Of a stretch of 53,737 nucleotides of DNA, positions 35,138 to 44,011 are shown piece after piece. The DNA is from Lachnospiraceae bacterium. GTDB lineage: Bacteria > Bacillota > Clostridia > Lachnospirales > Lachnospiraceae. Each line of letters starts with the position of its first letter. Within the stretch, counting starts at the first letter, position 1. The translations under genes and the position numbers were made by a program. The notes under the pieces were generated by a model, which was not told where the DNA came from, did not search any database, and saw only the letters and a program-made list of their open reading frames with translations. The stretch lies in the NCBI GenBank assembly GCA_017469935.1, contig JAFUFL010000036.1, positions 1 to 53,737 of the forward strand, read 5' to 3'.

Positions 35138-35163
35138 CCTCCTGCAAAAAAGGAGGTTTTTTT
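35138..35163 (+). terminator. Riboswitch expression platform: terminator hairpin that also sequesters the thiT ribosome binding site
   Basis: CCTCCT pairs with AGGAGG around GCAAAAA and is followed by seven T's, then directly the ATG. The AGGAGG is the Shine-Dalgarno of thiT, so the same hairpin could stop transcription and block initiation. Confidence 0.75.
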
Positions 35164-35700
35164 ATGTCCAAAAGTGTAAAGGTGATTGTTTTTTGTGCCA
35201 TGAGCATCGCGCTGGCGAGTGTGACAAGCATGATCAAGGTCTTTGAGTTTCCGACAGGGGGCTCAATCACCCTCTGCTCGACGCTCTTTGCGGTCCTGCC
35301 GGGCTATTTCTTCGGCCCCGCCGTCGGGATCGCGGCAGGATTTGCACACGGGATCCTGCAGTTCATTCTGGGACCCTATATTCTGACCCCGATCCAGGTC
35401 TTTATAGACTATGGCCTGGCATTTGCCGCATTCGGTGTGTCGGGATTTTTCGCTTCCAAGAGGTTCGGACTTCTGAAAGGATACCTTGCGGCCTGCGTCG
35501 GGCGCTGGTTCTTCTCGTTTCTCTCCGGCTGGCTCTTTTTTGGCGAGTATGCCTGGGAGGGATGGAACGCGGCGGCTTATTCCGCCGTCTATAACATCAT
35601 CTACATTGTGGGAGAGGCAGTCTTCGTGGTGATCCTCATCAGTATTCCCGCAGTGGCAAACGCACTTGACAGGGTAAAGAAAATGGCCCTGGATATCTGA
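35164..35700 (+). CDS. thiT: ECF-type thiamine transporter S-component
   Basis: Thiamine-binding membrane subunit of 178 residues with about six hydrophobic helices. Family features are the N-terminal helix VKVIVFCAMSIALASVTSMI, FPTGGSITLCSTLFAVLPGY, and the substrate-site region near GRWFFSFLSGWLFFGEYAWEG and YNIIYIVGEA. ThiT uses the shared EcfA1-A2-T module, encoded 10 kb upstream. The TPP riboswitch confirms the substrate. The start is the ATG after the T-tract; 36 codons upstream in frame are riboswitch. Confidence 0.95.
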   Translation: MSKSVKVIVFCAMSIALASVTSMIKVFEFPTGGSITLCSTLFAVLPGYFFGPAVGIAAGFAHGILQFILGPYILTPIQVFIDYGLAFAAFGVSGFFASKRFGLLKGYLAACVGRWFFSFLSGWLFFGEYAWEGWNAAAYSAVYNIIYIVGEAVFVVILISIPAVANALDRVKKMALDI

Positions 35701-35722
35701 AACGATCGGAGATCATGACTGT

Positions 35723-36775
35723 ATGGGAATAAACTTCAGCAGAGTATCGGAGCTTGCCGTCCCCTGCCTTATGTTCTGGGGGATTCTGGCGGCGTCTCTT
35801 GCGCTGGACCGAAGCAGGTTCAGAAACTGCATATTCCTGCTCCTTGCGACGGTGTCGGCCGCGCCGCTTCTGTGCGCGCTGACCGGCAGCCACGAGGAGG
35901 GAACGGCCAGGGCCCTTTCGATCATAGCCTTCATGGCGCTTTTGTCCGTGCCGGGGATTCTGATCGGAAACGGCGTGACCATGTACCGCAAGGAGGGAAG
36001 GAGCCTGGCCAATCAGCTGTCCCTCATCCTCGGGATCGTGGTGGCAGTGGGAGAGCTGTGCACATTTCTGTTCTATGTTTTTCCCATATTCTGGTCGGAG
36101 GGAAACTGGCAGTTCATCACAACGGGGATGAGAGTGCTCCTGTTCATCAGCCTGTCGATCACTTATGTGTCGGTGATCTTCGCGGCGTTCATGGGATATA
36201 CGATCCTGCTGCAGCTGATCCCTCCCAAGCGAAATTTTGACTACGTGATCATTCACGGCTGCGGCCTGCTCAGGGGAAGAGAAGTGTCCAAACTTCTCGC
36301 GGACCGCATCGACAAGGCGATCGAGGTCTACCACAAGGATCCGACGCCTCCGATCCTGATTCCGTCCGGCGGAAAGGGGGACGACGAGGAGATCTCCGAA
36401 GCAGAGGCCATGGAGACGTATCTCATAGAGCACGGGATACCGGGCCGGCAGATCATCAAAGAGGACAAGTCCATGACGACCAGGGAGAACCTGCTGTTCT
36501 CGAAGAAGATCATCCGGGAGCGGGGCGGAAGCCCCTACGTCGCTCTGGTGACGAGCAATTACCATGTCTACAGGGCACTGAACCTGTGTGAGAAGATCGA
36601 CCTGGAGTGCACGGGGATCGGGGCCCATGTCGCCTCGTATTACTGGCCCAGTGCCCTGATCAGAGAGTTTGCGGCTATTATGAGCGATAAGAAGAATTTC
36701 GCGGTGTTCGCGGCGGGATGGCTCCTCACAGTGGTCCCTTTGCTGTATATGATCATGGGAAACGCCATACAGTAG
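35723..36775 (+). CDS. YdcF/DUF218-family membrane protein
   Basis: 350-residue protein. About five hydrophobic segments occupy residues 8-175, then a cytosolic or external DUF218 domain starts at FDYVIIHGCGL, with the family blocks PSGGKG, EAEAMETYLIEHGIP, DKSMTTRENLLFSKKI and VTSNYHVYRA, and a last hydrophobic segment near the C-terminus. Relatives include YdcF, SanA and ElyC, linked to envelope functions in E. coli. The precise activity is unknown. Confidence 0.85.
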   Translation: MGINFSRVSELAVPCLMFWGILAASLALDRSRFRNCIFLLLATVSAAPLLCALTGSHEEGTARALSIIAFMALLSVPGILIGNGVTMYRKEGRSLANQLSLILGIVVAVGELCTFLFYVFPIFWSEGNWQFITTGMRVLLFISLSITYVSVIFAAFMGYTILLQLIPPKRNFDYVIIHGCGLLRGREVSKLLADRIDKAIEVYHKDPTPPILIPSGGKGDDEEISEAEAMETYLIEHGIPGRQIIKEDKSMTTRENLLFSKKIIRERGGSPYVALVTSNYHVYRALNLCEKIDLECTGIGAHVASYYWPSALIREFAAIMSDKKNFAVFAAGWLLTVVPLLYMIMGNAIQ

Positions 36776-36788
36776 AAATCCGAGAATT

Positions 36789-37724
36789 ATGACAGAAAAT
36801 CGAGAGAAGACCGTCCCGAAGCGGACAAAAAAGTTCATAAAGCGGGGGATTTCCGTGATCCTTATGATCGGCGTCCTGATCGCGGCCATGCTCGAAGTGC
36901 TGACGCTTACGGAGTACAGCCCCCCCGAACGGGAACAGGTTGCCATCAACAACTTTGGCTGGGAGGCGGCAAGGCCCGGCGACAGCCTGAAAGTCCTCTT
37001 CTGGCAGATCGGATTCGCAGCGGGGGGCGGCAAGGCGGCCGATGAGGAGAGCGTTCGAAGCAACCTTTCCGGGATCGCGAGGGAGACGGCGCAGCTGGAT
37101 CCCGACGTGGTCTTTCTGCAGGAGGTCGACCGCGACGCGACAAGATCGCACCGCATCGATGAGATGATCGAGCTGGTCAACGTATTTATAGATGACCATG
37201 AGCTCGATTTTACATCCGCCTTCGCGTACAACAGAAGCGTCCTCTTCGTCCCTTATCCCATTCCGCCCACAGGACTGGTCCGGAGCGGCCTGCTGACACT
37301 GACACGACGGCAGATGGAATCGGCGGAGCGGATTCAGCTTCCAAGTGCCGATAAATGGCCGGCCAGACTGGTCGGTTTCAAGCACTGCCTGCTGGTGGAG
37401 CGCCTGCCGGTGCAAAACAGCGACAGGGAGCTCGTTCTGATCAACCTTCAGACGGACGCCGGCAGCAGCTCGCAAGGGAAGTCGGAGCAGGAGAAAGCGA
37501 TCCTCGGGTTCCTGCAGGAGGAGGCGGACAAGGGCAATTATGTCATTGCGGCCGGTGAATTGGATCAGACATTCAGCGATGCGGACGGAAGTCTTCTGAA
37601 GTATTACCCGGAGGGGGGCTGCGTCCTGTCCTCCAATATCGAAGTCCGGTCCTGCGAGAGAAAGAAAACGGGATCCGAATACGCGGGTCATGAGCCGGTT
37701 CTGCTGGAGTGCGTGCTCCGGTGA
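36789..37724 (+). CDS. Membrane-anchored endonuclease/exonuclease/phosphatase-fold protein with altered active site
   Basis: 311 residues with an N-terminal membrane anchor (about 20-40). The fold is recognised from the ordered blocks LKVLFWQIGF, PDVVFLQEVD, SGLLTLTRR, LVLINLQTDA, VIAAGELDQTF and AGHEPVLLE. In active EEP proteins these read WNIG, QE, NxHL, GDFN and SDH; here Asn is Gln, His is Gln, GDFN is GELD, and SDH is AGH. Only the metal-binding Glu of QE and the last His remain. It is probably not a normal phosphodiesterase; a binding role or altered chemistry is possible. It follows the YdcF-like gene by 13 bp. Confidence 0.65.
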   Translation: MTENREKTVPKRTKKFIKRGISVILMIGVLIAAMLEVLTLTEYSPPEREQVAINNFGWEAARPGDSLKVLFWQIGFAAGGGKAADEESVRSNLSGIARETAQLDPDVVFLQEVDRDATRSHRIDEMIELVNVFIDDHELDFTSAFAYNRSVLFVPYPIPPTGLVRSGLLTLTRRQMESAERIQLPSADKWPARLVGFKHCLLVERLPVQNSDRELVLINLQTDAGSSSQGKSEQEKAILGFLQEEADKGNYVIAAGELDQTFSDADGSLLKYYPEGGCVLSSNIEVRSCERKKTGSEYAGHEPVLLECVLR

Positions 37725-37760
37725 CGGCGCCGGCAAAGAGCCGGCCGGCGAGCTTTTGTA
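37725..37760 (+). terminator. Possible weak terminator after the EEP-like gene
   Basis: CGCCGGC pairs with GCCGGCG around AAAGAGCCG, followed by AGCTTTTGTAT. The T-run is short. Confidence 0.4.
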
Positions 37761-37869
37761 TGGCACAACAGGAAATGCCTGTGATACATAAATACATTGT
37801 TTTTAAGAGCTGATTTATGCAGTATAATTGACATATGAATCAAAACACAGGTGAAGGAGGAAATACACC

Positions 37870-38886
37870 ATGGCAATATTAGTTACAGGCGGAACAGGCT
37901 TCATCGGAAGCCACACAGTGGTTGAACTTCTGCAGGCAGGATATGAAGTAGTCATCGCAGACAACCTTTACAATTCAAAGGCTATGGTGGTCGACAGGAT
38001 CGAAGCGATCACCGGCAAGCGCCCGACATTCTACGAGCTGGATGTCTGTGATAAGCCCGCGCTGGACGCCCTTTTTGAGAAAGAGAAGATCGACGCGGTC
38101 ATTCACTTCGCAGGATATAAGGCAGTCGGTGAATCCACGAGAAAACCGATCGAATACTACGAGAACAACCTGGGTTCCACGCTGACGCTCTGCAAGTCCA
38201 TGAGAGAGCACGACTGCTTCAAGATCGTATTCTCTTCCTCTGCGACCGTCTACGGAGATCCCGCTTTTGTCCCGATCACAGAGGAGTGCCCCAAGGGCAT
38301 CACGACCAATCCTTACGGCGAGACGAAGTCCATGCAGGAGAGGATCCTCACAGATATATGGAAAGCGGACGATCGCTGGAAAGTCATGCTGCTTCGCTAT
38401 TTTAACCCGATCGGAGCGCACGAGAGCGGCATGATCGGAGAAGATCCCAAGGGAATCCCCAACAACCTGCTCCCTTACGTCGCACAGGTGGCTTCCGGCA
38501 AGCTGGAGAAGGTCCACGTATTCGGCAACGACTATGACACGCCCGACGGAACGGGAATCCGCGACTATATCCATGTCGTCGACCTGGCGAAGGGCCATGT
38601 CAAGGCAATCGAGGGTATGGAGAAGCTGGACGGCGTCAATGTCTTCAATCTGGGAACGGGACACGGCTACAGCGTGCTCGACATCATCAAGGCGTTCTCC
38701 AAGGCCTGCGGCAAGGAGCTCCCTTATGTGATCGATCCCAGAAGGCCCGGCGACATCGCGGTGTGCTACAGCGATCCCGCCAAGGCCAGGGAGATCCTGG
38801 GCTGGACGGCTGAGAAGAATCTCGAGGATATGTGCCGGGACGGCTGGAACTGGCAGAGCAAAAACCCTGACGGATACGTGGAATAA
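37870..38886 (+). CDS. galE: UDP-glucose 4-epimerase
   Basis: Interconverts UDP-glucose and UDP-galactose; 338 residues of the extended short-chain dehydrogenase family. The NAD-binding GGTGFIG is at 7-13, the Ser/Tyr/Lys set is in FSSSATVYG, Tyr149 and Lys153 (YGETK), and the UDP-sugar-binding segment RYFNPIGAHESG and RDYIHVVDLA are present. AAGGAGG precedes the ATG. No other Leloir gene is adjacent, so a role in surface polysaccharide precursors is as likely as galactose use. Confidence 0.96.
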   Translation: MAILVTGGTGFIGSHTVVELLQAGYEVVIADNLYNSKAMVVDRIEAITGKRPTFYELDVCDKPALDALFEKEKIDAVIHFAGYKAVGESTRKPIEYYENNLGSTLTLCKSMREHDCFKIVFSSSATVYGDPAFVPITEECPKGITTNPYGETKSMQERILTDIWKADDRWKVMLLRYFNPIGAHESGMIGEDPKGIPNNLLPYVAQVASGKLEKVHVFGNDYDTPDGTGIRDYIHVVDLAKGHVKAIEGMEKLDGVNVFNLGTGHGYSVLDIIKAFSKACGKELPYVIDPRRPGDIAVCYSDPAKAREILGWTAEKNLEDMCRDGWNWQSKNPDGYVE

Positions 38887-38939
38887 GCCTTCCGGGACTT
38901 TTACCGCCGGCGCGGGCGGTCATATGGAAACAACGGAAC

Positions 38940-38974
38940 AGCTCTCTGCTGCAGATGCGGCAGAGAGCTATCTT
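38940..38974 (+). terminator. Hairpin terminator after galE
   Basis: AGCTCTCTGC pairs with GCAGAGAGCT around a 10-nt loop, followed by ATCTTTG; the T-run is short. Confidence 0.55.
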
Positions 38975-39102
38975 TGTATCGAGGGGAGAGATAAAACGTG
39001 TTATTATGTGTATAACGGAAAGAAAAACTGCCCGGAACCTCGCGTCGGTCCCGGCGCGGAGCATCAGCCCGGGAAGCGGGCACAAAACCAGGGGAGGCGT
39101 AC

Positions 39103-40038
39103 GTGAAAAGAAATAAAGTTTTGATTGCCGTACTGGTAGTGACGGCGGTAATAGCGGCCGTAATCGGCGGACTGGCGCTCGCCGGATTTTTCAAACTTAC
39201 GCCTGTGAGGCTGGCCAGGAGAAGTGTAAAAGAGCTGGCCAAGGCAGAGTCCTTCGATTCCGAGATCAGCATGGAATATGAGGGGACCATAGACTTTATG
39301 GGAAAAGACGTGGAGTTTGCGCTGCGGGCGGACTGCGATTTTCAGGGAGTTACGAAATCCGGGACCAGCTATATAAACGGGACGCTGGGAACAAAACTTC
39401 CGATCCTCGGAGAACTCTCCGTACCGGTAGAGGGATATCAGCAGTACGAGGACAGCGGCCTCACCACTTACACCAGGTTCAATCAGTCGGATTGGTTAAA
39501 GAACAAGGCGCAGGCGGCGCAGCCGTCCGGGGAGGAAGTGCAGTTTGAACTTGATTCCAAAGTAGTGCTGGGCATCATGCAGAAGATCGCCGAAGGAGAG
39601 ATCAAGGCGGATCTGGCGGAAGAGACGGAGCAGCTGCGCGGCCAGGAGGTATACAAGATGAATATCTCTGTCGCCGGAGATCTTCTCAATCAGATCCTGC
39701 TGGCGGTACGGGGAAAGCAGGGGGAAAACAGTGCCGCCGCGAAAGATTTTGACATTTCGGACGGAGACGCAGCGGTTGTCCTGTATATATACAAAGAGTC
39801 GAAACTGCCGGCGAAGATGATCCTTGACTGCACCGCGCTCGGAAGGGCGGTGATCCGAAACCTTCTTAAGAACAGTTCGGCCGGTGAGACCGTATCGACC
39901 GGTACGAACAGGTTTGTGATCACGGCGGACGTCCTGGATTACAATACGATCGATGAGATCACCATCCCGCAGGAAGTGGTCTCGTCCGCGGTAGTTCCGG
40001 AGCAGTTTGACCTGCTGAGTATTTTCATAAGAAAGTGA
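39103..40038 (+). CDS. Membrane-anchored protein of unknown function
   Basis: 311 residues. A clear N-terminal hydrophobic segment (about 6-28) is followed by a domain of short beta-strand-like segments such as SFDSEISMEYEGTIDFMGKDV and a C-terminal part with KLPAKMILDCTALGRAVI. The pattern (mean sensitivity, Thr/Ser-rich strands, YKMNISVAGDLL) recalls LppX/LolA-like or DUF6612-type lipoprotein folds, but there is no lipobox Cys. I do not recognise it with confidence. Translation starts at GTG 39103, preceded by GGGGAGG. The next gene starts 6 bp after its stop, so it probably heads the LRR-VWA-MoxR operon. Confidence 0.75.
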   Translation: MKRNKVLIAVLVVTAVIAAVIGGLALAGFFKLTPVRLARRSVKELAKAESFDSEISMEYEGTIDFMGKDVEFALRADCDFQGVTKSGTSYINGTLGTKLPILGELSVPVEGYQQYEDSGLTTYTRFNQSDWLKNKAQAAQPSGEEVQFELDSKVVLGIMQKIAEGEIKADLAEETEQLRGQEVYKMNISVAGDLLNQILLAVRGKQGENSAAAKDFDISDGDAAVVLYIYKESKLPAKMILDCTALGRAVIRNLLKNSSAGETVSTGTNRFVITADVLDYNTIDEITIPQEVVSSAVVPEQFDLLSIFIRK

Positions 40039-40044
40039 CCTGAT

Positions 40045-40944
40045 ATGCCATTTACTTACAAGAAGACCGAATACCGCAGGGAAACGTGTATAGAGATCAC
40101 CGGTTTTGAAGGAACTGTCAGGACGCTCACCCTCCCGGACAGGATCGACGGCCTGCCGGTGAGAAGCATAGGAAAGCACGCTTTCGCGGGAAGAAAAGAT
40201 GTGCAGGAGGTAAGTCTTCCTCAGTCTCTGAGGAGGCTTAGCCTTTTTGCGTTTCACAATTGTTCCCGGCTCAGTACCATGTCCCTCTTCGACAGCGTCG
40301 ACGATTATTACGACGGCGTGATCCGGCAATGCGGCGCCCTCGAAGAAATCACGATCCGGGGGAGCGGCGGGACCTTTGCACTGATGAAGGAGATGCTCGA
40401 AGATAATGACAGAGCCATGAGCTTTCACCTGTACCTTCCGGAGGAGGAGATCCGTCTCTCCTTTCCCGACTATGCGCTGATCGCCTCGGAGAATACCATG
40501 GCCAGAACGATCCAGTTCGCTTATGAGGGCGGCGGCTATGCCTACAGGAACTGCGTCAGGAAAAAGGAGATAAGATTCAGGGAATATGACCGGCTGTTTC
40601 CTTTCATGGAACATGATGACCCGGATTTTGCCGCCGTGATCGCTTCGGACAGGCTCCTGTATTCCCATGACCTCGATCCGTCTTCGGCGCAGAGATATAC
40701 GGCGTTTTTGAAAGATCACGCGGCGGATGCGCTTAAGAACTTTATCCGAAAGGGACAGATGGAAAGAGTGCGGCTGATCACGGAGAACGGACTTGCGGAC
40801 GGGGAGGCTCTGTCGGAAGCTTTAAAGCTGGCTTCCGAGAGGAAAGAGACCGCTATCTGCGCGGTCCTGATGGAGGGCGGCCGTGACAGCGCGGGCAAAG
40901 GGCAGGATCTGTCCCTTCAGCTCGATGATTGGGACGACTGGTGA
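40045..40944 (+). CDS. Leucine-rich repeat (BspA-type) protein with ankyrin-like C-terminal part
   Basis: 299 residues without signal peptide, so cytosolic. Residues about 15-95 hold LRR_5-type repeats: LTLPDRIDGLPVRSIGKHAF, VQEVSLPQSLRRLSLFAFHN and LSTMSLFDSV. The C-terminal 60 residues (DALKNFIRKGQMERVRLITE, then GEALSEALKLASERKETAIC) look like helix-turn-helix ankyrin-type repeats. Both parts are protein-interaction modules; no catalytic motif is seen. Position just before VWA and MoxR genes suggests it selects a client or partner for them. Confidence 0.75.
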   Translation: MPFTYKKTEYRRETCIEITGFEGTVRTLTLPDRIDGLPVRSIGKHAFAGRKDVQEVSLPQSLRRLSLFAFHNCSRLSTMSLFDSVDDYYDGVIRQCGALEEITIRGSGGTFALMKEMLEDNDRAMSFHLYLPEEEIRLSFPDYALIASENTMARTIQFAYEGGGYAYRNCVRKKEIRFREYDRLFPFMEHDDPDFAAVIASDRLLYSHDLDPSSAQRYTAFLKDHAADALKNFIRKGQMERVRLITENGLADGEALSEALKLASERKETAICAVLMEGGRDSAGKGQDLSLQLDDWDDW

Positions 40945-41007
40945 AGAAAACGAGAGCACAAAGCAGAACAATACCTTTGACGGAACGTGAAACAGAAAGG
41001 AATCAGA

Positions 41008-42432
41008 ATGTCTGAGACCAGAGAAAAACTGGAGCAGATGGGTTTCCGGATCCTGGACGCGGTGCGCACGGAGCTCCTTTTGTCCATGCGCTTCATGGCC
41101 CCGGCCCTGGGCAGCCTGGGCTTCAAGATGGATCTGGCGACGTCGTCCGCGGGAACGGACGCGGCCTATATACGGTTCAATCCCGGCTTTCTGCTGCAGG
41201 TCTACGTGGAGAGGCCCCGCAGGATGAACCGGATGTATATACATATGCTGATGCACTGCCTCTTCCGGCACATGTTCTCGGCGTCGGAACGGCAGGATCC
41301 CGAGCTGTGGGACCTGTGCTGCGACATCGCCGCGGAATCGGTGGTGGACTCCATGACTTACGACGTGATCGCGAGGTCCCACTCGCCCTTCAGGGAGGAG
41401 TGGTATGAGCGGCTGCAGTCCGAGGTCAAAATATTGACGGCAGAGAAGATCTACGCCTGGTTTTTGGACAGAGACCGGAACTACGCGGTCGAGGAAGCCC
41501 TGCGCAGGGAATTCACGGTGGACGACCACAGCTTCTGGCAGCGGCTGGAGGACGAACAGGAGCCGGAGAAGAACCCTCCGGGGACGCCGTCAGGCGCGCC
41601 GAACAGAGACGGCGGGCAGGGGCAGCAGGAGACGGAGCAGACCTCCCGCGACCTCAAACCGGTCAGCCCCAAAGAGGACGAGTGGAAGAAAAATGCCGAG
41701 AAGATCGAGGCGGACCTGGACATAATGGGAAAGGAGAAATCGCAGGAATACGGCTCCCTGTCCCGGATCCTTCGCTTTGAGAGCAGGAAACGGACCGATT
41801 ACAGGGAGTTCCTTCAGAGATTCTCTGTTTTGCGCGAGGAGGCGGGAATCGATCCGGACTCCTTCGACTACGGGTTTTATTATTACGGCATGGAGATGTA
41901 CGGAAACATGCCGCTCATCGAGGAAAATGAACTGAGGGAGATCCGCAAGGTGGACTCGCTGGTCATCGCCATCGACACGTCGGCGTCCTGCCAGAAAGTG
42001 CTGGTGCAGCAGTTCCTGAACGAGACGGCGGACCTTCTGGCCGGCATCGGAAGCTTTTTCAAGAAGACCGAGATTCACCTGATCGAGTGCGACGACCGGG
42101 TGCAGAACGACCGTCTGATCACGGACCTGTCCCAGCTGCAGCAGTATGCGCAGGGATTTGAGGTCAAGGGCGGATTCGGGACGGATTTCAGGCCGGTCTT
42201 TAACTATATCGAAGACCTGAGGGCGGCCGGCGAGCTGGAAAACCTCAAGGGACTTATGTATTTTACGGACGGATTCGGGGAATACCCGAAGAAACCGACG
42301 GATTACGACACGGCTTTCGTGTTCTTCAGGGACGAGGAGCTCGATGACACGGGAGTGCCGGACTGGGCGATCAAGCTCTTCCTGACGCCGGACGGGATGG
42401 AAACACAAGAGAGACGCGGGGGATCAAATTGA
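41008..42432 (+). CDS. VWA-domain protein with degenerate metallopeptidase-like N-terminus (DUF2201 type)
   Basis: 474 residues. The N-terminal domain resembles the putative metallopeptidase domain of DUF2201 proteins, but the expected HExxH reads HMLMH (His79, His83), lacking the catalytic Glu. A charged Pro/Gln/Glu linker (about 180-235) follows. The C-terminal von Willebrand A domain has a complete MIDAS: DTSAS from Asp323, GGFGTDF and FTDGFGE. Such proteins work with MoxR-type AAA ATPases, and one is encoded next, overlapping the stop (TTGA). ATG 41008 with AAAGGA is preferred to GTG 40987. Confidence 0.88.
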   Translation: MSETREKLEQMGFRILDAVRTELLLSMRFMAPALGSLGFKMDLATSSAGTDAAYIRFNPGFLLQVYVERPRRMNRMYIHMLMHCLFRHMFSASERQDPELWDLCCDIAAESVVDSMTYDVIARSHSPFREEWYERLQSEVKILTAEKIYAWFLDRDRNYAVEEALRREFTVDDHSFWQRLEDEQEPEKNPPGTPSGAPNRDGGQGQQETEQTSRDLKPVSPKEDEWKKNAEKIEADLDIMGKEKSQEYGSLSRILRFESRKRTDYREFLQRFSVLREEAGIDPDSFDYGFYYYGMEMYGNMPLIEENELREIRKVDSLVIAIDTSASCQKVLVQQFLNETADLLAGIGSFFKKTEIHLIECDDRVQNDRLITDLSQLQQYAQGFEVKGGFGTDFRPVFNYIEDLRAAGELENLKGLMYFTDGFGEYPKKPTDYDTAFVFFRDEELDDTGVPDWAIKLFLTPDGMETQERRGGSN

Positions 42433-44009
42433 GTATCGGAGCAAGCATAACACTGAACATAAAAGAAGCAAAGCAGGAAGTCATCAACACGGTAAGGGCC
42501 TATCTCAAGAAGGATGAGACAGGGGCCTACGAAATACCTCCGGAGAGGCAGAGGCCCATCCTTCTCATGGGACCTCCCGGAATCGGCAAGACCGCCATCA
42601 TGGAGCAGGTAGCCGGGGAGTGCGGGATCAGCCTGATCTCCTATACGATCACGCATCACACCAGACAGAGCGCGATCGGCCTTCCCTTCATCTCCAAAAA
42701 GGAATACGGCGGGGTGGAGCACTCCGTGACGGAGTACACGATGAGCGAGATCGTGGCTTCCGTATATGATCAGATCGAGGCCTCCGGGATCTCGGAAGGG
42801 ATCCTGTTTCTGGACGAGATCAACTGCGTCTCGGAGACGCTGGCTCCGACCATGCTGCAGTTTCTGCAGTACAAGATGTTCGGAAACCACAAAGTGCCGG
42901 ACGGCTTCATCATAGTCACGGCGGGCAATCCTCCCCAGTACAACAAGTCGGTCCGGGATTTCGACATCGTCACCCTGGACCGCGTCAAGAGGATCGACAT
43001 AGAAGAGAATTTCGCCGTCTGGAAGGAATACGCCTACCAGGCGGGCATTCACGGCGCGATCCTGTCCTACCTTCAGATCCGCAGCAAGGACTTCTACAGT
43101 GTCAAAACACAGATCGACGGCAGGCAGTTCGTGACGGCGAGAGGCTGGGAAGACCTCTCAAGGATCATCAAGGTCTACGAGGAGCTGGGGATCGAGGTCG
43201 GCGAGAGGCTCTGCATCCAGTATCTGCAGGACCCGGAGATCGCGTCCGGTTTTGCAACCTATTATGAGCTGTACAGCAGATACCGCACGCTGTACAGGAT
43301 CCCCGAGATTCTGGAAGGGGCGGTCCCCGAGGAGAGCGCGGCGCTCAGAGAAGCGCCCTTTGACGAGAAGCTCAGTATTCTGGGGCTTCTCATCGACAGC
43401 CTGAACGGGGAATTCCGCTCTTACGCGGAGAACCTGAGCGTGCAGAAGCGGGTCCTGGAGGAGCTGACGGACCTCAAAACGGATTTGAAAACGGAAATGA
43501 AAAAGGCCGCGGGCGGGGCCTCGGACGGCGCTTCGCGGGAGGCCCGCGGCGCCCGTGAGCTGCTCGCGGCGCGCAGGACCATGTGCGAGAAAGAGATGTC
43601 CCGCCGGGCGAAAGCCAGGATGCTGGACAGAGAGAGCGAGAGAGTGGAGAAGAAGGTCTGCATGAGGCTCCGGGAGATGGAGAAGCTCCTTGCCCTGTAC
43701 GGAAAGGGCGACGGCCGGCAGGATTTCGGCCTCCTGAAGCGGGCCTTTGACGAGGCGGAGAGCCGCAGAAAAGAGGAGATCGCGGCGGCGGACAGGCACC
43801 TGACCAACAGCTTCCGCTTCCTGTCGGACACATTCGGCGAGGGACAGGAGATCGTATTGTTTCTGTCGGAGCTCACGGCCGGCTATTACAGCCTGAAGTT
43901 TGTAAATGAGTGCGGAAACGAGGCCTATTACAAGTATAACCGGCTCCTGCTCCTGAAGGACCGCAGGGAAGCGCTGCAGCAGGAGGCGCTGCAGCTTTTG
44001 GAGGACTGA
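42429..44009 (+). CDS. MoxR-like AAA+ ATPase
   Basis: 526 residues. The AAA+ module occupies about residues 1-260: Walker A GPPGIGKT at 48-55, Walker B GILFLDEIN (about 123-131), and a sensor-1-like VTAGNPPQYN. The rest is a helical extension with Ala/Glu/Arg-rich coiled-coil character (about 340-470). Starts with TTG, four-base overlap with the VWA gene, a strong sign of translational coupling and stoichiometric partnership. MoxR/VWA pairs act as chaperone-like complexes in metal-cofactor insertion, and related pairs occur in conflict systems. The client here is unknown. Confidence 0.88.
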   Translation: MSIGASITLNIKEAKQEVINTVRAYLKKDETGAYEIPPERQRPILLMGPPGIGKTAIMEQVAGECGISLISYTITHHTRQSAIGLPFISKKEYGGVEHSVTEYTMSEIVASVYDQIEASGISEGILFLDEINCVSETLAPTMLQFLQYKMFGNHKVPDGFIIVTAGNPPQYNKSVRDFDIVTLDRVKRIDIEENFAVWKEYAYQAGIHGAILSYLQIRSKDFYSVKTQIDGRQFVTARGWEDLSRIIKVYEELGIEVGERLCIQYLQDPEIASGFATYYELYSRYRTLYRIPEILEGAVPEESAALREAPFDEKLSILGLLIDSLNGEFRSYAENLSVQKRVLEELTDLKTDLKTEMKKAAGGASDGASREARGARELLAARRTMCEKEMSRRAKARMLDRESERVEKKVCMRLREMEKLLALYGKGDGRQDFGLLKRAFDEAESRRKEEIAAADRHLTNSFRFLSDTFGEGQEIVLFLSELTAGYYSLKFVNECGNEAYYKYNRLLLLKDRREALQQEALQLLED

Positions 44010-44011
44010 GC

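Noticed and set aside
35639-37231. 530-codon antisense frame over thiT, the YdcF-like and EEP-like genes
   Set aside because: Spans three sense genes and shows only low-complexity Arg/His-rich sequence.
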